This document shows positions 36,470-46,407 of a DNA stretch of 64,000 nt, piece by piece. Origin of the DNA: Nostoc sp. S4 (lineage in GTDB: Bacteria; Cyanobacteriota; Cyanobacteriia; Cyanobacteriales; Nostocaceae); contig JAQYWR010000010.1 in NCBI GenBank assembly GCA_029379225.1, positions 56,936 through 120,935 of the forward strand. The letters run 5' to 3'. The notes under the pieces are model-generated. The model did not search any database. It saw nothing but the letters and a program-made list of their open reading frames with translations, and was not told the origin of the DNA. Within the stretch, counting starts at the first letter, position 1. Each line of letters starts with the position of its first letter. The position numbers and the translations under genes are program-made.

Positions 36470-38446
36470 TCAGGCAAACATGCCGTTAATAATATCGCGA
36501 TAGCGTTCCACGACGATGTGTCGTCGAACTTTCAATGTTTGGGTCATTAAGCCATTTTCGATAGAAAACGGTTCCAGAATGAATTTGAACGGTCCGATGC
36601 GGTCATCTGGTCGATAGCCTGGACGATTTTGCACTTCGCGATTTAATTCTTGGCGAAATAAATCCTGGATCGTTTTACTCTCCAAGTTAATTTTTTCACC
36701 GGATGAGGAAGTAACCCCCTCGCTTTGTGTCTCCAGCGTCAGATTTTGAGTTGCTGCCCATTTTTCTAAAGCTTCGAGATTGGGAACAATTAAGGCTCCT
36801 AAGCTGCGCTGGTCTTGACCGAGAAGCATGATTTGATCGATGTAGGGCGATCGCAAACATGCATCTTCGATCGGCTGGGGTTCGATGTTTTCGCCGTTCG
36901 TCAACACAATCGTATCTTTCGCCCTCCCAGTTAGCACTAAGTCATTTTCTGGCGTCAACCAACCCATATCGCCGCTATCAAACCAACCTTCAGGGTCAAT
37001 TGCTTTGGCCGTAGCTTCGGGATTTTGGTAATAGCCTTGCATAATCTGCGGCCCCCTTAACAATACCAAGCCTCGCTTTTCTACTGACAAAGGCGTTTTT
37101 GTCTCAGGGTCTACGATTTTAGCTTCTGTTGCCGGGAGTGGTAGCCCCGATGCACCAATTAAATTCCGCCAAGGACGACGCACATGGGTAACAGGAGAAG
37201 TTTCTGTCAAGCCATAGCCTTGCAAAATCTGCACGCCAATAATTTCAAAGAAATTATCGATGTGTCTGGGAAGCGCACCACCGCCGCTAATCATCTGCTT
37301 AACTTTTCCTCCTGTGGCTTCCCGGACTTTGGCATAAACTAGTCGTTCTCCCAAGCTGTGGAGGGGTAACAAAGCTGATGCTTGTATCTTAGCTGCTAAT
37401 CGTTCGCCACTTGAGGCATGAAGATTATTTAAATCCAATCCCTGAGCAACTCGCTGCGCTTTAATATATTTCTCGCTCATGCCTAATAAAAATTTAATTA
37501 GGCGTTGCTTTTTGGCTGGTTGTTCGCGGAACTGCTTTTGCACTCCTTCATAAATTGATTCCCACAAACGCGGTACACCCACCATGTAGTTGGGTTTAAA
37601 TTGTCTCAAATCTGCTTTTACAGAACGCAAGCTAGTATAAACTTGCGTGCAACCTTGAGATAGGAGGTAATATTCAACAGTTCGTTCGTAGCTGTGCCAC
37701 GAAGGCAAGATGCTGAGAACGATATCGCCCGGATTTGGTTGCAATACTGTACCAAATGTTGTCACCTGGTGCATCAAATTGCTATAAGAAAGCATCACAC
37801 CCTTGGGTTTGCCAGTAGTGCCAGAGGTATAAATGAGAGTTGCTAAGGCGTCACAATTTTGCTTGACTGGCACAAAATCATGATTTGCCCCGATTTCCAG
37901 CAACTGAGAAAAGTTTAGCAGTTTTAAGGTTGTTTCCGTGGGTGGTGCTTCATCTGAAAGTAGGATCGCCAATTGAATTGGTAGATCGTTGAGGCGGTCT
38001 TGGAGTTTTTTAAGTGTCTTTAAATCCTCAATTACCACTGCTGTACTACCACTGTTGGCAATGATAAACAGCAGTTCTTCTTTTTCGGCTTGGGAGCTAC
38101 GCACGGCATCAACTCCTCCAGCGGTCATGATACCTTGATCGGCAATAAACCACCGGGGACTATTGTCAGCAATTAAGGAAATGCGATCGCCTTGTTTTAC
38201 TCCCAATGCTTGCAACCCAGCAGCAAATAGTTGTATTTTCTCTGCTAATTCGGTATAAGTAATTACTATTTCTGGTTTAGCATGGGGGTTGTGCAACGCA
38301 ACAACATCACCAAATTTCTCAGCTGCCAAAGGCCAAATTTCTGGTAGCGATTCCACATTTGTGTAATCTACCAACTTGTTTAATGCTTGGCGTTCTCGCT
38401 CAGTGATGTTAGATAAAAAAGAAGACGCGGTTTGAGTTTTTGACAT
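36470..38446 (-). CDS. aas: Long-chain acyl-ACP/acyl-CoA synthetase
   Basis: This is an AMP-forming ligase of the ANL superfamily that activates free fatty acids. In cyanobacteria the single enzyme of this length and start type is acyl-ACP synthetase, which recycles fatty acids released from membranes. The AMP-binding loop TLIYTSGTTGKPKGVM is near residue 205, and further motifs are QGYGLTETSPV, GWFDSGDMGWL and LTGRAKDTIVLTNGENIEP. The length of 658 residues is normal. It precedes the YlqD gene. Whether ACP or CoA is the acceptor cannot be told from sequence alone. Confidence 0.88.
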   Translation of the reverse strand: MSKTQTASSFLSNITERERQALNKLVDYTNVESLPEIWPLAAEKFGDVVALHNPHAKPEIVITYTELAEKIQLFAAGLQALGVKQGDRISLIADNSPRWFIADQGIMTAGGVDAVRSSQAEKEELLFIIANSGSTAVVIEDLKTLKKLQDRLNDLPIQLAILLSDEAPPTETTLKLLNFSQLLEIGANHDFVPVKQNCDALATLIYTSGTTGKPKGVMLSYSNLMHQVTTFGTVLQPNPGDIVLSILPSWHSYERTVEYYLLSQGCTQVYTSLRSVKADLRQFKPNYMVGVPRLWESIYEGVQKQFREQPAKKQRLIKFLLGMSEKYIKAQRVAQGLDLNNLHASSGERLAAKIQASALLPLHSLGERLVYAKVREATGGKVKQMISGGGALPRHIDNFFEIIGVQILQGYGLTETSPVTHVRRPWRNLIGASGLPLPATEAKIVDPETKTPLSVEKRGLVLLRGPQIMQGYYQNPEATAKAIDPEGWFDSGDMGWLTPENDLVLTGRAKDTIVLTNGENIEPQPIEDACLRSPYIDQIMLLGQDQRSLGALIVPNLEALEKWAATQNLTLETQSEGVTSSSGEKINLESKTIQDLFRQELNREVQNRPGYRPDDRIGPFKFILEPFSIENGLMTQTLKVRRHIVVERYRDIINGMFA

Positions 38447-38676
38447 AACACCTTACAATCAAGATTTTTAAGCCATCGCTTTTCTAACTTATTTTGTCAT
38501 TCCGCTACAATAACCGTGCTCATTATCCACATTCCCTGTTGTGTAGGATAATTCCAGGAATTCCAACTTTATATTTACAAAAATTTATGTTAAGATTAAT
38601 TTACATAGATTGCAAGCTATAGATTGTGTTTGCAGTCAGAAAAGCGATCGCCTATTTTCAGAGGAGATGATTACCT

Positions 38677-38922
38677 ATGAATTCCACAGACATTATACTG
38701 CTAACATTGGTTAACATTGCTGGCTGCATAGTGCTACCTAAACTGATAGATATTTTTCTAGCTCATAAAACTCAACTTACTGAATTGTCGCCGAACAATT
38801 CAGAATTACAACCAGCTAAAATTCAACTTACGAGTTTTCCTTATTGTACAGCTTACTCATTAACGGGTAGTCAATACTGTAAATTTCGTCCTGATTTTTG
38901 CGATCGGTGTTCGCCGTATTAA
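38677..38922 (+). CDS. Small membrane protein, paralogue of the one at 48309
   Basis: This is an 81-residue protein with one membrane segment (DIILLTLVNIAGCIVLPKLIDIFL) and a polar tail ending in a Cys-rich stretch (YCTAYSLTGSQYCKFRPDFCDRCSPY). The pattern D-x-x-L-x-T-L-x-x-x-A-x-C-x-x-LPKL, then a K and LSP, is shared with the protein at 48309-48476, so the two are paralogues. I know no function. AGAGGAG lies about ten bases upstream of the ATG, a good ribosome site. The tail cysteines are absent from the other copy. Confidence 0.6.
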   Translation: MNSTDIILLTLVNIAGCIVLPKLIDIFLAHKTQLTELSPNNSELQPAKIQLTSFPYCTAYSLTGSQYCKFRPDFCDRCSPY

Positions 38923-40691
38923 TGGATTATTTGTGAGTAAAAGTTTCTCAGTGCTTGCGAAGACCAACTACTCAATTAACTGTTACATAAAACCTGGACA
39001 ATGCCAGACATTAATTGACATTTTGGTTGGAGGATGGCAACAGTTATCTGTTAGCATCCAGACACGGTTTAGCGATTCCTTGCATAATTTTTCAGATTGT
39101 TGGATGCATTTAAATCTCTGCTAGCAGTATGATGCGTACACAAATATAATTGCAGCAATCTACTATGTAATTATGCGTGTTGTTTTAGGTAAAAATATTG
39201 ACGTAACGCAGATAAGATTTAATTTAAGTAATTTGCCTATATCTTTAATTGTGTTTGCTATAACATTTCTGGCGTTGCATAATTGCACGATGATTTGAGA
39301 ATTTGCATCCAAACATAATCCCCGCGTCAGCCTGAATCATCCCATTATTCAGTAACGCCACATTTCTATTATCAGCAGCAGCTTTAATGCAAACATCTGT
39401 TCTTGAAAAAGTTCTTGAATAATAAAACCCCATTATATGATTCAGAAGTAACAACAAGAGTACAAGATTTGTTTTGGTCGCTTAGGCATGGCAGAAAACC
39501 AAACTTTTCATTACCTCGTTTGATAATTGAATTTATCTAACAATGTTGCCCACTTTTTGTAAAGTTATTCTGTCGTTACAATACTTTTTAGATCGTATTT
39601 AAGCTGTCAAAAGTCTAATTGATAATCAAATAAAGGGGGAAGAGTCGAGCGACGCTCGCATAGTTCACCATACCCCATGCACGATTATCATTTTCAATAA
39701 GACTGTTTTGAGTATTTTAACTGATTGACAAAATGTCCTTCATCTTAGTCTGTCACGTATGGAGCCGCTTAGAGATGATTTATAAAGTAAACCTTAAACT
39801 GTTGAGTGCGTTATAACAACCCTTAACGCACTGAGAGGTTGCTTGAAAAGTCTAAATTAATACCAGCCCCAGCGATTAGAAATCGCGGCTACACAGGCGA
39901 AACCCACCTCTGTGGGTTTGAAAACCTTGACTTTTAGTTAGTCCGCGCAGGCGGACTTAATTTGTGTAGTAGCGAATTAAGTAAGTCAGCACAATAAAAC
40001 CAAACCATGTGAAGAAAGATTAACTAGACTAAAACTCTCTTTCCTCCAGCAAGAACTGCCCTCTGTTTCCTGCCTTACCTCAACGATAAATTTTCCTACC
40101 CACCTACTTATATTCGCCCAAAACTTTTCAGACATCCTCTGAGAAATATGGTGTCCTGCCGTTAATCTTTACTCTCTCAAACTCCTAAATCCATGCATAC
40201 CAATAATATACCCTACTTAATATTTACTTTATAAATAGGCTCTTACTACGAGAAAATTTAATTAATTTTACATTGTCTAGTTTAGTTTAATTGATTCTTG
40301 CCTACTTAGTTAGATTCAACTAATTTTCTATTGAAGCCAGTATAATTACTAATTGAAGTCAAATTTCAGGTATAACTAATATAACAATCGATCTAACATT
40401 TGTTAAATCTATTACACGTCAAGCAGCTTGTAATGCCCAAGCAGCAAGAATTTGGTCAGTTTATTCAGAAACTTCACAAACTTCTAATACTCTGTCAAGT
40501 TAACAATGCTTGGTAAACCAAGTTTTAAAATCTCTGTGTTCTCTTTGCCTAGAGTGCTTAATGAGATGGGAGAAAAAATTCCGGAGTGCTGAGTAATCCT
40601 ATAGCAAAATGAGGAATTGAAATCAGCACACTTTGTGTTTCGTTGTCAGCAATGCGTGACAAACTATTAGTTCACAATAACAGGTTTCACT
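38923..40691. other. Large gene-free region with a miniature mobile element
   Basis: About 1.8 kb without a convincing gene. It contains a miniature inverted-repeat element at 39834-40140. Two short open frames (38933-39124 plus; 39245-39457 minus) have no recognisable family. The last 550 bases before the Trypco1 gene are AT-rich and should hold the promoter of the five-gene operon, but no known operator was recognised. Confidence 0.5.
39834..40140. mobile_element. Miniature inverted-repeat element (MITE-like)
   Basis: The ends AGAGGTTGCTTGAAAAGT and, on the other strand, AGAGGATGTCTGAAAAGT are imperfect terminal inverted repeats. Inside are three perfect hairpins: GCGATT-AGA-AATCGC (39872), AACCCAC-CTCT-GTGGGTT (39901) and AGTCCGC-GCAG-GCGGACT (39940), the form of a dispersed Nostocales repeat. 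There is no coding sequence. No clear target duplication was seen. Confidence 0.65.
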
Positions 40692-41033
40692 ATGAATCGG
40701 AAACAGCTCGTAGAGTTTTCTCTCGAAGATGGCACTAAATTTTTAGCTGAAATTGATGAGCCAGAAAATAGTAATGCTCTTGTCCGTGTTGCTAGGCCAG
40801 ATGCGGGACAAATGGTAGTTGAAGCTAAAAAAAAATTTGACGATGTATTAGATCAAATACAACCTATAGCTTCAGCAATTATCAATAAATTGAGTCAACT
40901 TAATACACCTGCTGATGAGGTAGAGGTGAAGTTCGGTATTAAGTTAAATGCTGGTGTGGGTGCAATTTTCACTTCTGTAGGTGGTGAAGCTAACTACGAA
41001 ATTACCTTGAAATGGAAGCAAGACAAGGCATAG
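40692..41033 (+). CDS. Trypsin-co-occurring domain 1 protein (CU044_2847 family)
   Basis: This 113-residue protein looks like the Trypco1 domain: an N-terminal beta part (QLVEFSLEDGTKFLAEIDE), a helical middle (KKFDDVLDQIQPIASAIINKLSQL) and a C-terminal strand pair (EVEVKFGIKLNAGVGAIFTSVGGEANYEITLKW). The family is named for being encoded beside trypsin-like proteases in NTPase-based conflict systems. That is the situation here, since the protease gene starts six bases after its stop. It is probably the first gene of the five-gene operon and may bind or hold the protease. The call rests on pattern plus context. Confidence 0.75.
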   Translation: MNRKQLVEFSLEDGTKFLAEIDEPENSNALVRVARPDAGQMVVEAKKKFDDVLDQIQPIASAIINKLSQLNTPADEVEVKFGIKLNAGVGAIFTSVGGEANYEITLKWKQDKA

Positions 41034-41039
41034 TAACCT

Positions 41040-41930
41040 ATGGTAGCGAGTACAGATAATTATATTCAAACTTTTAGGTCAGCGATCGCCCGAATTTTTC
41101 ATACCAATGGTGCGGTAGTTGGTGTAGGTTTCTTAGTCTCTGGACGAAGTCAAAATTACATCGTCACATGCGCTCACGTTATTACCTCAGCTCTATCTTT
41201 ACCAGAAAATATAATTGCAGCTCCTAGTAATGATATTTATTTGGATTTCCCCCTAATTGCATCAGGGCAACAACTAAAAGCTAAAGTTATTTTTTGGCAA
41301 CCTGTTGTCAGTAATGTATCAACTTCTAAGCCTGAAGATATTGCCGGGTTGCAAATAGAACAGTTGCCTAAAGAAGCCCAACCCATTAAATTAATCAGAG
41401 CTAATAATATTTGGGAGCATCCTTTCCGCATATTCGGTTTTCCTCACGGACACAATGATGGCGTTTGGGCTACAGGCGTGCTGCGAGATGGCCAAGGTAA
41501 AGGATGGGTGCAACTCGAAGACACTAAGGTAACTGGCTACAGCGTAGAACCAGGCTTTAGTGGTGCCCCTATATGGGATGAAACCCTTACAGGAGTAGTT
41601 GGTATGGCAGTGGCGGCAGAAAAGCAGCGAGAAAATGTCAAGACTGCTTTCATGATTCCTACGGATGTATTAATTGCAGCGTGGAATGAAATAGATTTGT
41701 CGATTTCGTTAAATACACGTAACCAGGCTATTCCCAGCAGAGTACAACAACTCAAAATCAAAACTTTGCAACAACGCTTTGAAGTTCTAAGCAGTGATTA
41801 TGAGGCAGCTTACAACCAGCTTAACTATACACTCAGCGCTGGCGATCGCAATATCATCCAACGGCAAATCAATAACATACTACAAGAACTTGAGCGAGTA
41901 GAAAACGAACTTAATGCCATCAGCCATTAA
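41040..41930 (+). CDS. Trypsin-like serine protease with C-terminal helical adaptor
   Basis: This is a cytoplasmic protease with no signal peptide. The chymotrypsin-fold triad can be placed at His46 (VTCAHVI), Asp100 (PEDIAGLQI) and Ser174 (EPGFSGAPIW). Residues ~240-294 form a separate helical segment (YEAAYNQLNYTLSAGDRNIIQRQINNILQELERVENEL) that closely resembles the N-terminus of the next protein, an effector-associated-domain-like adaptor. The protease could thus be recruited by the ATPase and cut a target when the system is triggered. It follows the Trypco1 gene by six bases and precedes the ATPase by 17. Confidence 0.85.
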   Translation: MVASTDNYIQTFRSAIARIFHTNGAVVGVGFLVSGRSQNYIVTCAHVITSALSLPENIIAAPSNDIYLDFPLIASGQQLKAKVIFWQPVVSNVSTSKPEDIAGLQIEQLPKEAQPIKLIRANNIWEHPFRIFGFPHGHNDGVWATGVLRDGQGKGWVQLEDTKVTGYSVEPGFSGAPIWDETLTGVVGMAVAAEKQRENVKTAFMIPTDVLIAAWNEIDLSISLNTRNQAIPSRVQQLKIKTLQQRFEVLSSDYEAAYNQLNYTLSAGDRNIIQRQINNILQELERVENELNAISH

Positions 41931-41947
41931 TTTAGTACCTAAATGCC

Positions 41948-43600
41948 ATGACAAATTCTTCAGATTTACAAAAGAAGTCTCTAGAGAAATTAATAAGTGA
42001 TTTAAACAGTCAAATTGAATCTATCAGTAACCAAATAGGGTGGACACTTAATGATGTAGATAAAAATAAATTGCAAAGGCAACTCAATAATAAATTAGAG
42101 GAAATAAAAAAATATGAATCCGAGTTAAACCAGCTAAATCGAGAATCTTTAGAGCAAATTGACTCCGATGAGATCCCATTTACTAATCGCGATGCTGCAA
42201 TTAGTGAAATTACGACAATTAATTCTCCTCCTTATCGTCTGGTAACAGCTCCTGAAGGTTACGGTAAAACAGAATTTCTCAAACATATACATAAGCGATT
42301 TCAAGAATTACAATGGTGCTGTATTTATGCTCCTATGTCTAATTATGAAAATATTGAAGACTTAGAGAAACGATTAGCAAGTTCTCTGCAACTTACACTC
42401 CCTGAAGCTCAATTAAATTGGGGAGAACGTTTAGGCTTTTTATTGCGTAGAAATTGGCCTAAATGGCAATCTCAGGGTAAAAAAGGTATTGTACTGCTAA
42501 TCGATCTCGATGGTAGTGCGCCAAAAAGGGAACGTTTTAACAAAATTTTTGAGAATTTTAAGGATTTTGTTTGGAGAATTCAAGATTTTTTAAAAGAATT
42601 ACAATTCTTTAAAGAAAATTCCCGGAGATTTCGAGTTGTGATTGCAGCTCGCTGTCTGATTGATATCCCTTTAGATCGAATTTTTCCTAAATTAATACTC
42701 TGTCCTTTTAACTGGGAAGTAATTCAAGATACAGCAACAAAATATCTTCAGCCGATAGAGATGACCTCTGAAAGTCTTGCTTTACTATCAGGACACTTAC
42801 TCTATTTAACTGGCGGACACCCAGGAGGAATTGCAGAAGCACTAAGAGTTTATCGCAGTGGTGGTTATACAGTGAACTGGTTTTTAAACAGTTATGGCAA
42901 CGAATTATGGGAAAAAAGCCTGAAAAGATGTAGAGACCAAATTAGAGAAACTTTGACTACAGAAAATAATGCTTTATACGAATCAATCGAAAAATTGAGT
43001 ATATTTCCCATATTAAATAGTACTTGGATATTAAAAGAAGCTGTTCGCAGATTTCAGCTACCTTTTGGTGATGATAGTTTTAAATTAAATACAGAATTGA
43101 CAAAGACATCTATTTTTACTCGCGATAAGACGATTATCAAAGATGGAGTGACACGGCGGTTGTTAGTTATTGGCCTGCTGAGAGAATCACCAGATGATTT
43201 TCAAAAACTTTGTAATGAAGCAGCTCAAATCTGCTGGGAATATGTTCATGAGTTGAAATCCAAGAATGATTCTGCTGCTGCGGGTACTTGGTCTATGCAA
43301 TATTTTTTTCAAAGCCTGCAACAACATGCCGGATTTATCAATTGTGGTACAAATAGTCTAGCTTATCGCCAACAACTCCACAGAATTTTCTTTGAACAAA
43401 CTGTCGAACAAACTATTGATATATTCCGCAATACAGAACCAGAACAAATTTATGAATTTCTTTCGACGCTGAAATCTGAAATAGAACACGACTGGGAATT
43501 CCAGTTTCTTGTAAATTACTATTTACACAATGACGAATATAATGATACACCATATAGATATTTAATTCAGAAGCTTGATGAAGCGATTCCCAATAACTGA
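41948..43600 (+). CDS. P-loop ATPase with N-terminal adaptor shared with the protease
   Basis: Residues ~10-63 form a helical adaptor (WTLNDVDKNKLQRQLNNKLEEIKKYESEL) matching the protease C-terminus. A P-loop domain follows, with Walker A APEGYGKT at 101-108, Walker B IVLLIDLDG at ~181-189 and a sensor-like RVVIAARCL near 228. The C-terminal half contains a helical or winged-helix region (LYLTGGHPGGIAEAL resembles the STAND/AAA 'GG-P' motif). The domain composition suggests a STAND-like switch that holds the protease until triggered. I cannot place it in a named family. It is the third gene of the operon. Confidence 0.7.
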   Translation: MTNSSDLQKKSLEKLISDLNSQIESISNQIGWTLNDVDKNKLQRQLNNKLEEIKKYESELNQLNRESLEQIDSDEIPFTNRDAAISEITTINSPPYRLVTAPEGYGKTEFLKHIHKRFQELQWCCIYAPMSNYENIEDLEKRLASSLQLTLPEAQLNWGERLGFLLRRNWPKWQSQGKKGIVLLIDLDGSAPKRERFNKIFENFKDFVWRIQDFLKELQFFKENSRRFRVVIAARCLIDIPLDRIFPKLILCPFNWEVIQDTATKYLQPIEMTSESLALLSGHLLYLTGGHPGGIAEALRVYRSGGYTVNWFLNSYGNELWEKSLKRCRDQIRETLTTENNALYESIEKLSIFPILNSTWILKEAVRRFQLPFGDDSFKLNTELTKTSIFTRDKTIIKDGVTRRLLVIGLLRESPDDFQKLCNEAAQICWEYVHELKSKNDSAAAGTWSMQYFFQSLQQHAGFINCGTNSLAYRQQLHRIFFEQTVEQTIDIFRNTEPEQIYEFLSTLKSEIEHDWEFQFLVNYYLHNDEYNDTPYRYLIQKLDEAIPNN

Positions 43601-43614
43601 CTCAGGAGTTTATT

Positions 43615-46407
43615 ATGTCCGAACTAAAAAAACTAGAGTTTGTTGGCCGTGAAGAACAACTAAATCGAGTTATTTCACTTGTACAGGAAACTAAAACACT
43701 ACATGTAATTTTAGTTGAAGGTAGGGGTGGAATTGGCAAAACTTGGTTGCTTCGTGCATTAAAATCCCGCCTCGACAAAGTTCAGATTTGGACAAGTGAA
43801 ATTATTGATTGCGATACTCCTATTTTTAATGATGCAGAAGATTTATGCACTCAAATTGCTAAACAATTGTATGAGAGTACATATCAAGAATGGCTACTGC
43901 GATTACGACAATTACGAGAAGATGAGAACCGTCTGAGTAAAAGTGTCTACCAAGAGGAACGCAAACAACTTCAAAATTTTTTAGTCGATGCAATTAATCA
44001 AAAATCAAGAAAACAAAGACTAGTATTTTTAATCGATACGGTTGAGAAGTTAGGACAACCAGAGGTAAGAAAAGAAGCTTGGGAGTATATTAATAATCTT
44101 TCTCACCAATTAGATAACGCCGTATTTATTTTAGCAGGTCGTCCGAGTATTGCCCGTCAAATTCTACAACAATCATTCAAAGCAGAAGAATTAACTTATT
44201 TTGAATTGAATGAATTTAATCATGAAGATGTGCAGACATATATTCATTCCAAAGAGGAGCAGCTTCACTTTACTCTGGGAGAAGATTTGGTTAAAAAGAT
44301 TGTAGTTCTTTCTGGTGGCAGCCCGATCATGATTGAATTTGGAGTAGAGTATGCTTATCGAGAAGTCATCCCAGATTGGTTAGAAAGTGAAGATATCAAA
44401 ACTATTCCCAGCAGGTTGGAAACAACTGGTGGATTTGAAGCTGAGATGGTTCGACATATTACGCAGCTGCGGACATCAATGGATAGGCTAACTCTATTGC
44501 TTTCACGTATCCATCCATTAACTAGCTCTGATATTGCTAATTTATTAGAACTATCTTCAGAAGATGCTGAAAGATTATTTGTTAATGCCCAAAGTTACTT
44601 TTTTATCAAACCAGTAATGGGTGGTTCTCAAATATCATTGCATGATATTGTCCGAGATTTGGTTAATAAATATGTATGGCCAGATATCGACCCAGATATG
44701 GAATGGCGAAAACGAGACAGTCGCATTGCTGCTAAATATTTCGAGCAAAAAGATTATGATTTAGGACCACAAAAAAGAATCTTAGAGGTTCAACGTTCCT
44801 CTGAAAATTATCATCAAGCTGCTAATCTCAATTTTCTCATAGAAGAAGTGAAGCAACTGCGGGAATTTAATACTACGCGCTGGCTTTGGAATGCTTTATA
44901 CGCTAATTCTATAAAAGGCTTTGAAACTTGGTATAAAGTTACTGACACAATACGCTCTCAAGCCAAGAAATTCAGCTTTGTCAAGCACTTGCTGGGAGTT
45001 GCTAAAGAGTTTGAAGAAAAACTAAATCTAGATCAAAGAACTAAATTAATTATTTTTGCATCAAGGCTTGTTTACGCTTATGAAGATAAGGAGACGACAA
45101 AAAATGAGGTGAGAAAGCTAGAGGCAATGTTATCTGAAAAATCTGTGATTTCTTCTCATGAAGCAGATATTTATAATGTTTTAGGAATGCTGAATGCCAA
45201 GTTACATCTTTATGATGAAGCATTGAAATATCAGCAAATGTGTTTATCTTTAGTTCAAGGCAAAAAATTATCATCTGTGATTCCTGGTGTAGCGAACCAA
45301 GTTGGTTATCTTTATCGCCAACTCAATAACTCACAAGAAGCTGAAAAATATTATAAATTAGGTTGGGATGCGGCGATGGAAATTGACACTCCTAACAAAG
45401 GTTTAACTCAAGTTATGGCCAGTATTCAGAATAATTTAGGATACTTGTACGGAATACAAAAAAATTACATCAACGCCGAGCAGTGTTTTAAAGCTGCTAT
45501 TGATATGTGGTCGAGTATTGAGACCGAACGCGAAATAGCCAATGCTGAAATTGCCTCTGCTACTATTTGGGTAAATGAGGGGAATTATGTTAAAGCGAAA
45601 CAGTTACTTGAGAGAGCGTTAAGTCGTTGTGATAATGAAGAAAATGATAATCGAATATTGTGTAGGGCATACTTTCAACTAGGCTTAAATCAGTGGTTTA
45701 GTGCCGAGCTAAGCAATGAAAACATTTGGGATGTGACACAGGTACAGTGGGATCTTAATTTATTCAGTCTCGCTCAAGATGCTTTAGAAAAAAGTCTGAA
45801 ACTGGCAGAGAAATATGGAATTGAAGAGGATTTACCGGGAATTTTGCACCAAACTGCCAGTGTATATTGGTATTTAGGCTTTCAAAAAAGCGATCGCTCC
45901 TTACAACAACAAGCCCTCAAACTCAACGATCGCTCTTATCAGACTAGTTTAGAATACAACGACATCCGATATGCCATTGATAGTCTAGTAGGTAAAGCTG
46001 AGTTTGATTACTGTGCAAAAGCATACCAAAATATTTCTAATTATGCACAAGAACTTAGCGATCGCTTCCAATCATATCAAAATATCTATCAACTATACTT
46101 TGGTCGGATATTACGGGTAGAAGGTGATGTGGCATTTCAACAACAGAACTACGATCTTGCTTTTGCGAAATACGCTCAAGGGATACCCAAAATCTTGGAA
46201 GATGGAGGTTTCGGCCCGTATTCGATTCAACATGAGCTTAATCTGCTGCAAAATAAAATTGAACGCTTGCCTATAGAACTTTCTAAAACTCTCATCCAGC
46301 AACTAAAATCTTGGTGGAACGATTTTAAAGCTCTCAAGGAATGGTGCGATCGACAAATGTTCCTGACTCGAATTCGTGCAACAAAACAGCCATCTGCTCA
46401 TGATTAA
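43615..46407 (+). CDS. STAND NTPase with TPR-like repeats
   Basis: This is a 930-residue signalling NTPase. It starts FVGREEQLNRVI, followed by Walker A GRGGIGKT at 36-43, Walker B LVFLID at 136-141, an AGRPS sensor and LSGGSPIMIEF, then a winged-helix-like part (LTSSDIANLLELSSEDAERLF). From ~residue 500 to the end, tandem helical repeats of TPR type appear (EADIYNVLGMLNAKLHLYDEALKYQ, NNLGYLYGIQKNYINAEQCF). TPRs would sense a ligand or partner and the NTPase would oligomerise. AGGAG lies six bases upstream of the ATG. It is the fourth operon gene and overlaps the radical SAM gene by eight bases. Confidence 0.85.
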   Translation: MSELKKLEFVGREEQLNRVISLVQETKTLHVILVEGRGGIGKTWLLRALKSRLDKVQIWTSEIIDCDTPIFNDAEDLCTQIAKQLYESTYQEWLLRLRQLREDENRLSKSVYQEERKQLQNFLVDAINQKSRKQRLVFLIDTVEKLGQPEVRKEAWEYINNLSHQLDNAVFILAGRPSIARQILQQSFKAEELTYFELNEFNHEDVQTYIHSKEEQLHFTLGEDLVKKIVVLSGGSPIMIEFGVEYAYREVIPDWLESEDIKTIPSRLETTGGFEAEMVRHITQLRTSMDRLTLLLSRIHPLTSSDIANLLELSSEDAERLFVNAQSYFFIKPVMGGSQISLHDIVRDLVNKYVWPDIDPDMEWRKRDSRIAAKYFEQKDYDLGPQKRILEVQRSSENYHQAANLNFLIEEVKQLREFNTTRWLWNALYANSIKGFETWYKVTDTIRSQAKKFSFVKHLLGVAKEFEEKLNLDQRTKLIIFASRLVYAYEDKETTKNEVRKLEAMLSEKSVISSHEADIYNVLGMLNAKLHLYDEALKYQQMCLSLVQGKKLSSVIPGVANQVGYLYRQLNNSQEAEKYYKLGWDAAMEIDTPNKGLTQVMASIQNNLGYLYGIQKNYINAEQCFKAAIDMWSSIETEREIANAEIASATIWVNEGNYVKAKQLLERALSRCDNEENDNRILCRAYFQLGLNQWFSAELSNENIWDVTQVQWDLNLFSLAQDALEKSLKLAEKYGIEEDLPGILHQTASVYWYLGFQKSDRSLQQQALKLNDRSYQTSLEYNDIRYAIDSLVGKAEFDYCAKAYQNISNYAQELSDRFQSYQNIYQLYFGRILRVEGDVAFQQQNYDLAFAKYAQGIPKILEDGGFGPYSIQHELNLLQNKIERLPIELSKTLIQQLKSWWNDFKALKEWCDRQMFLTRIRATKQPSAHD

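Noticed and set aside
38933..39124. 63-codon plus-strand open frame after the small membrane protein
   Set aside because: It lacks a ribosome site and any recognised motif.
39245..39457. 70-codon minus-strand open frame (contains AAADNRNVALLNNGMIQADAG)
   Set aside because: The middle looks protein-like and could be a remnant, but there is no start context, no partner and no family I can name, so it is not listed as a gene.
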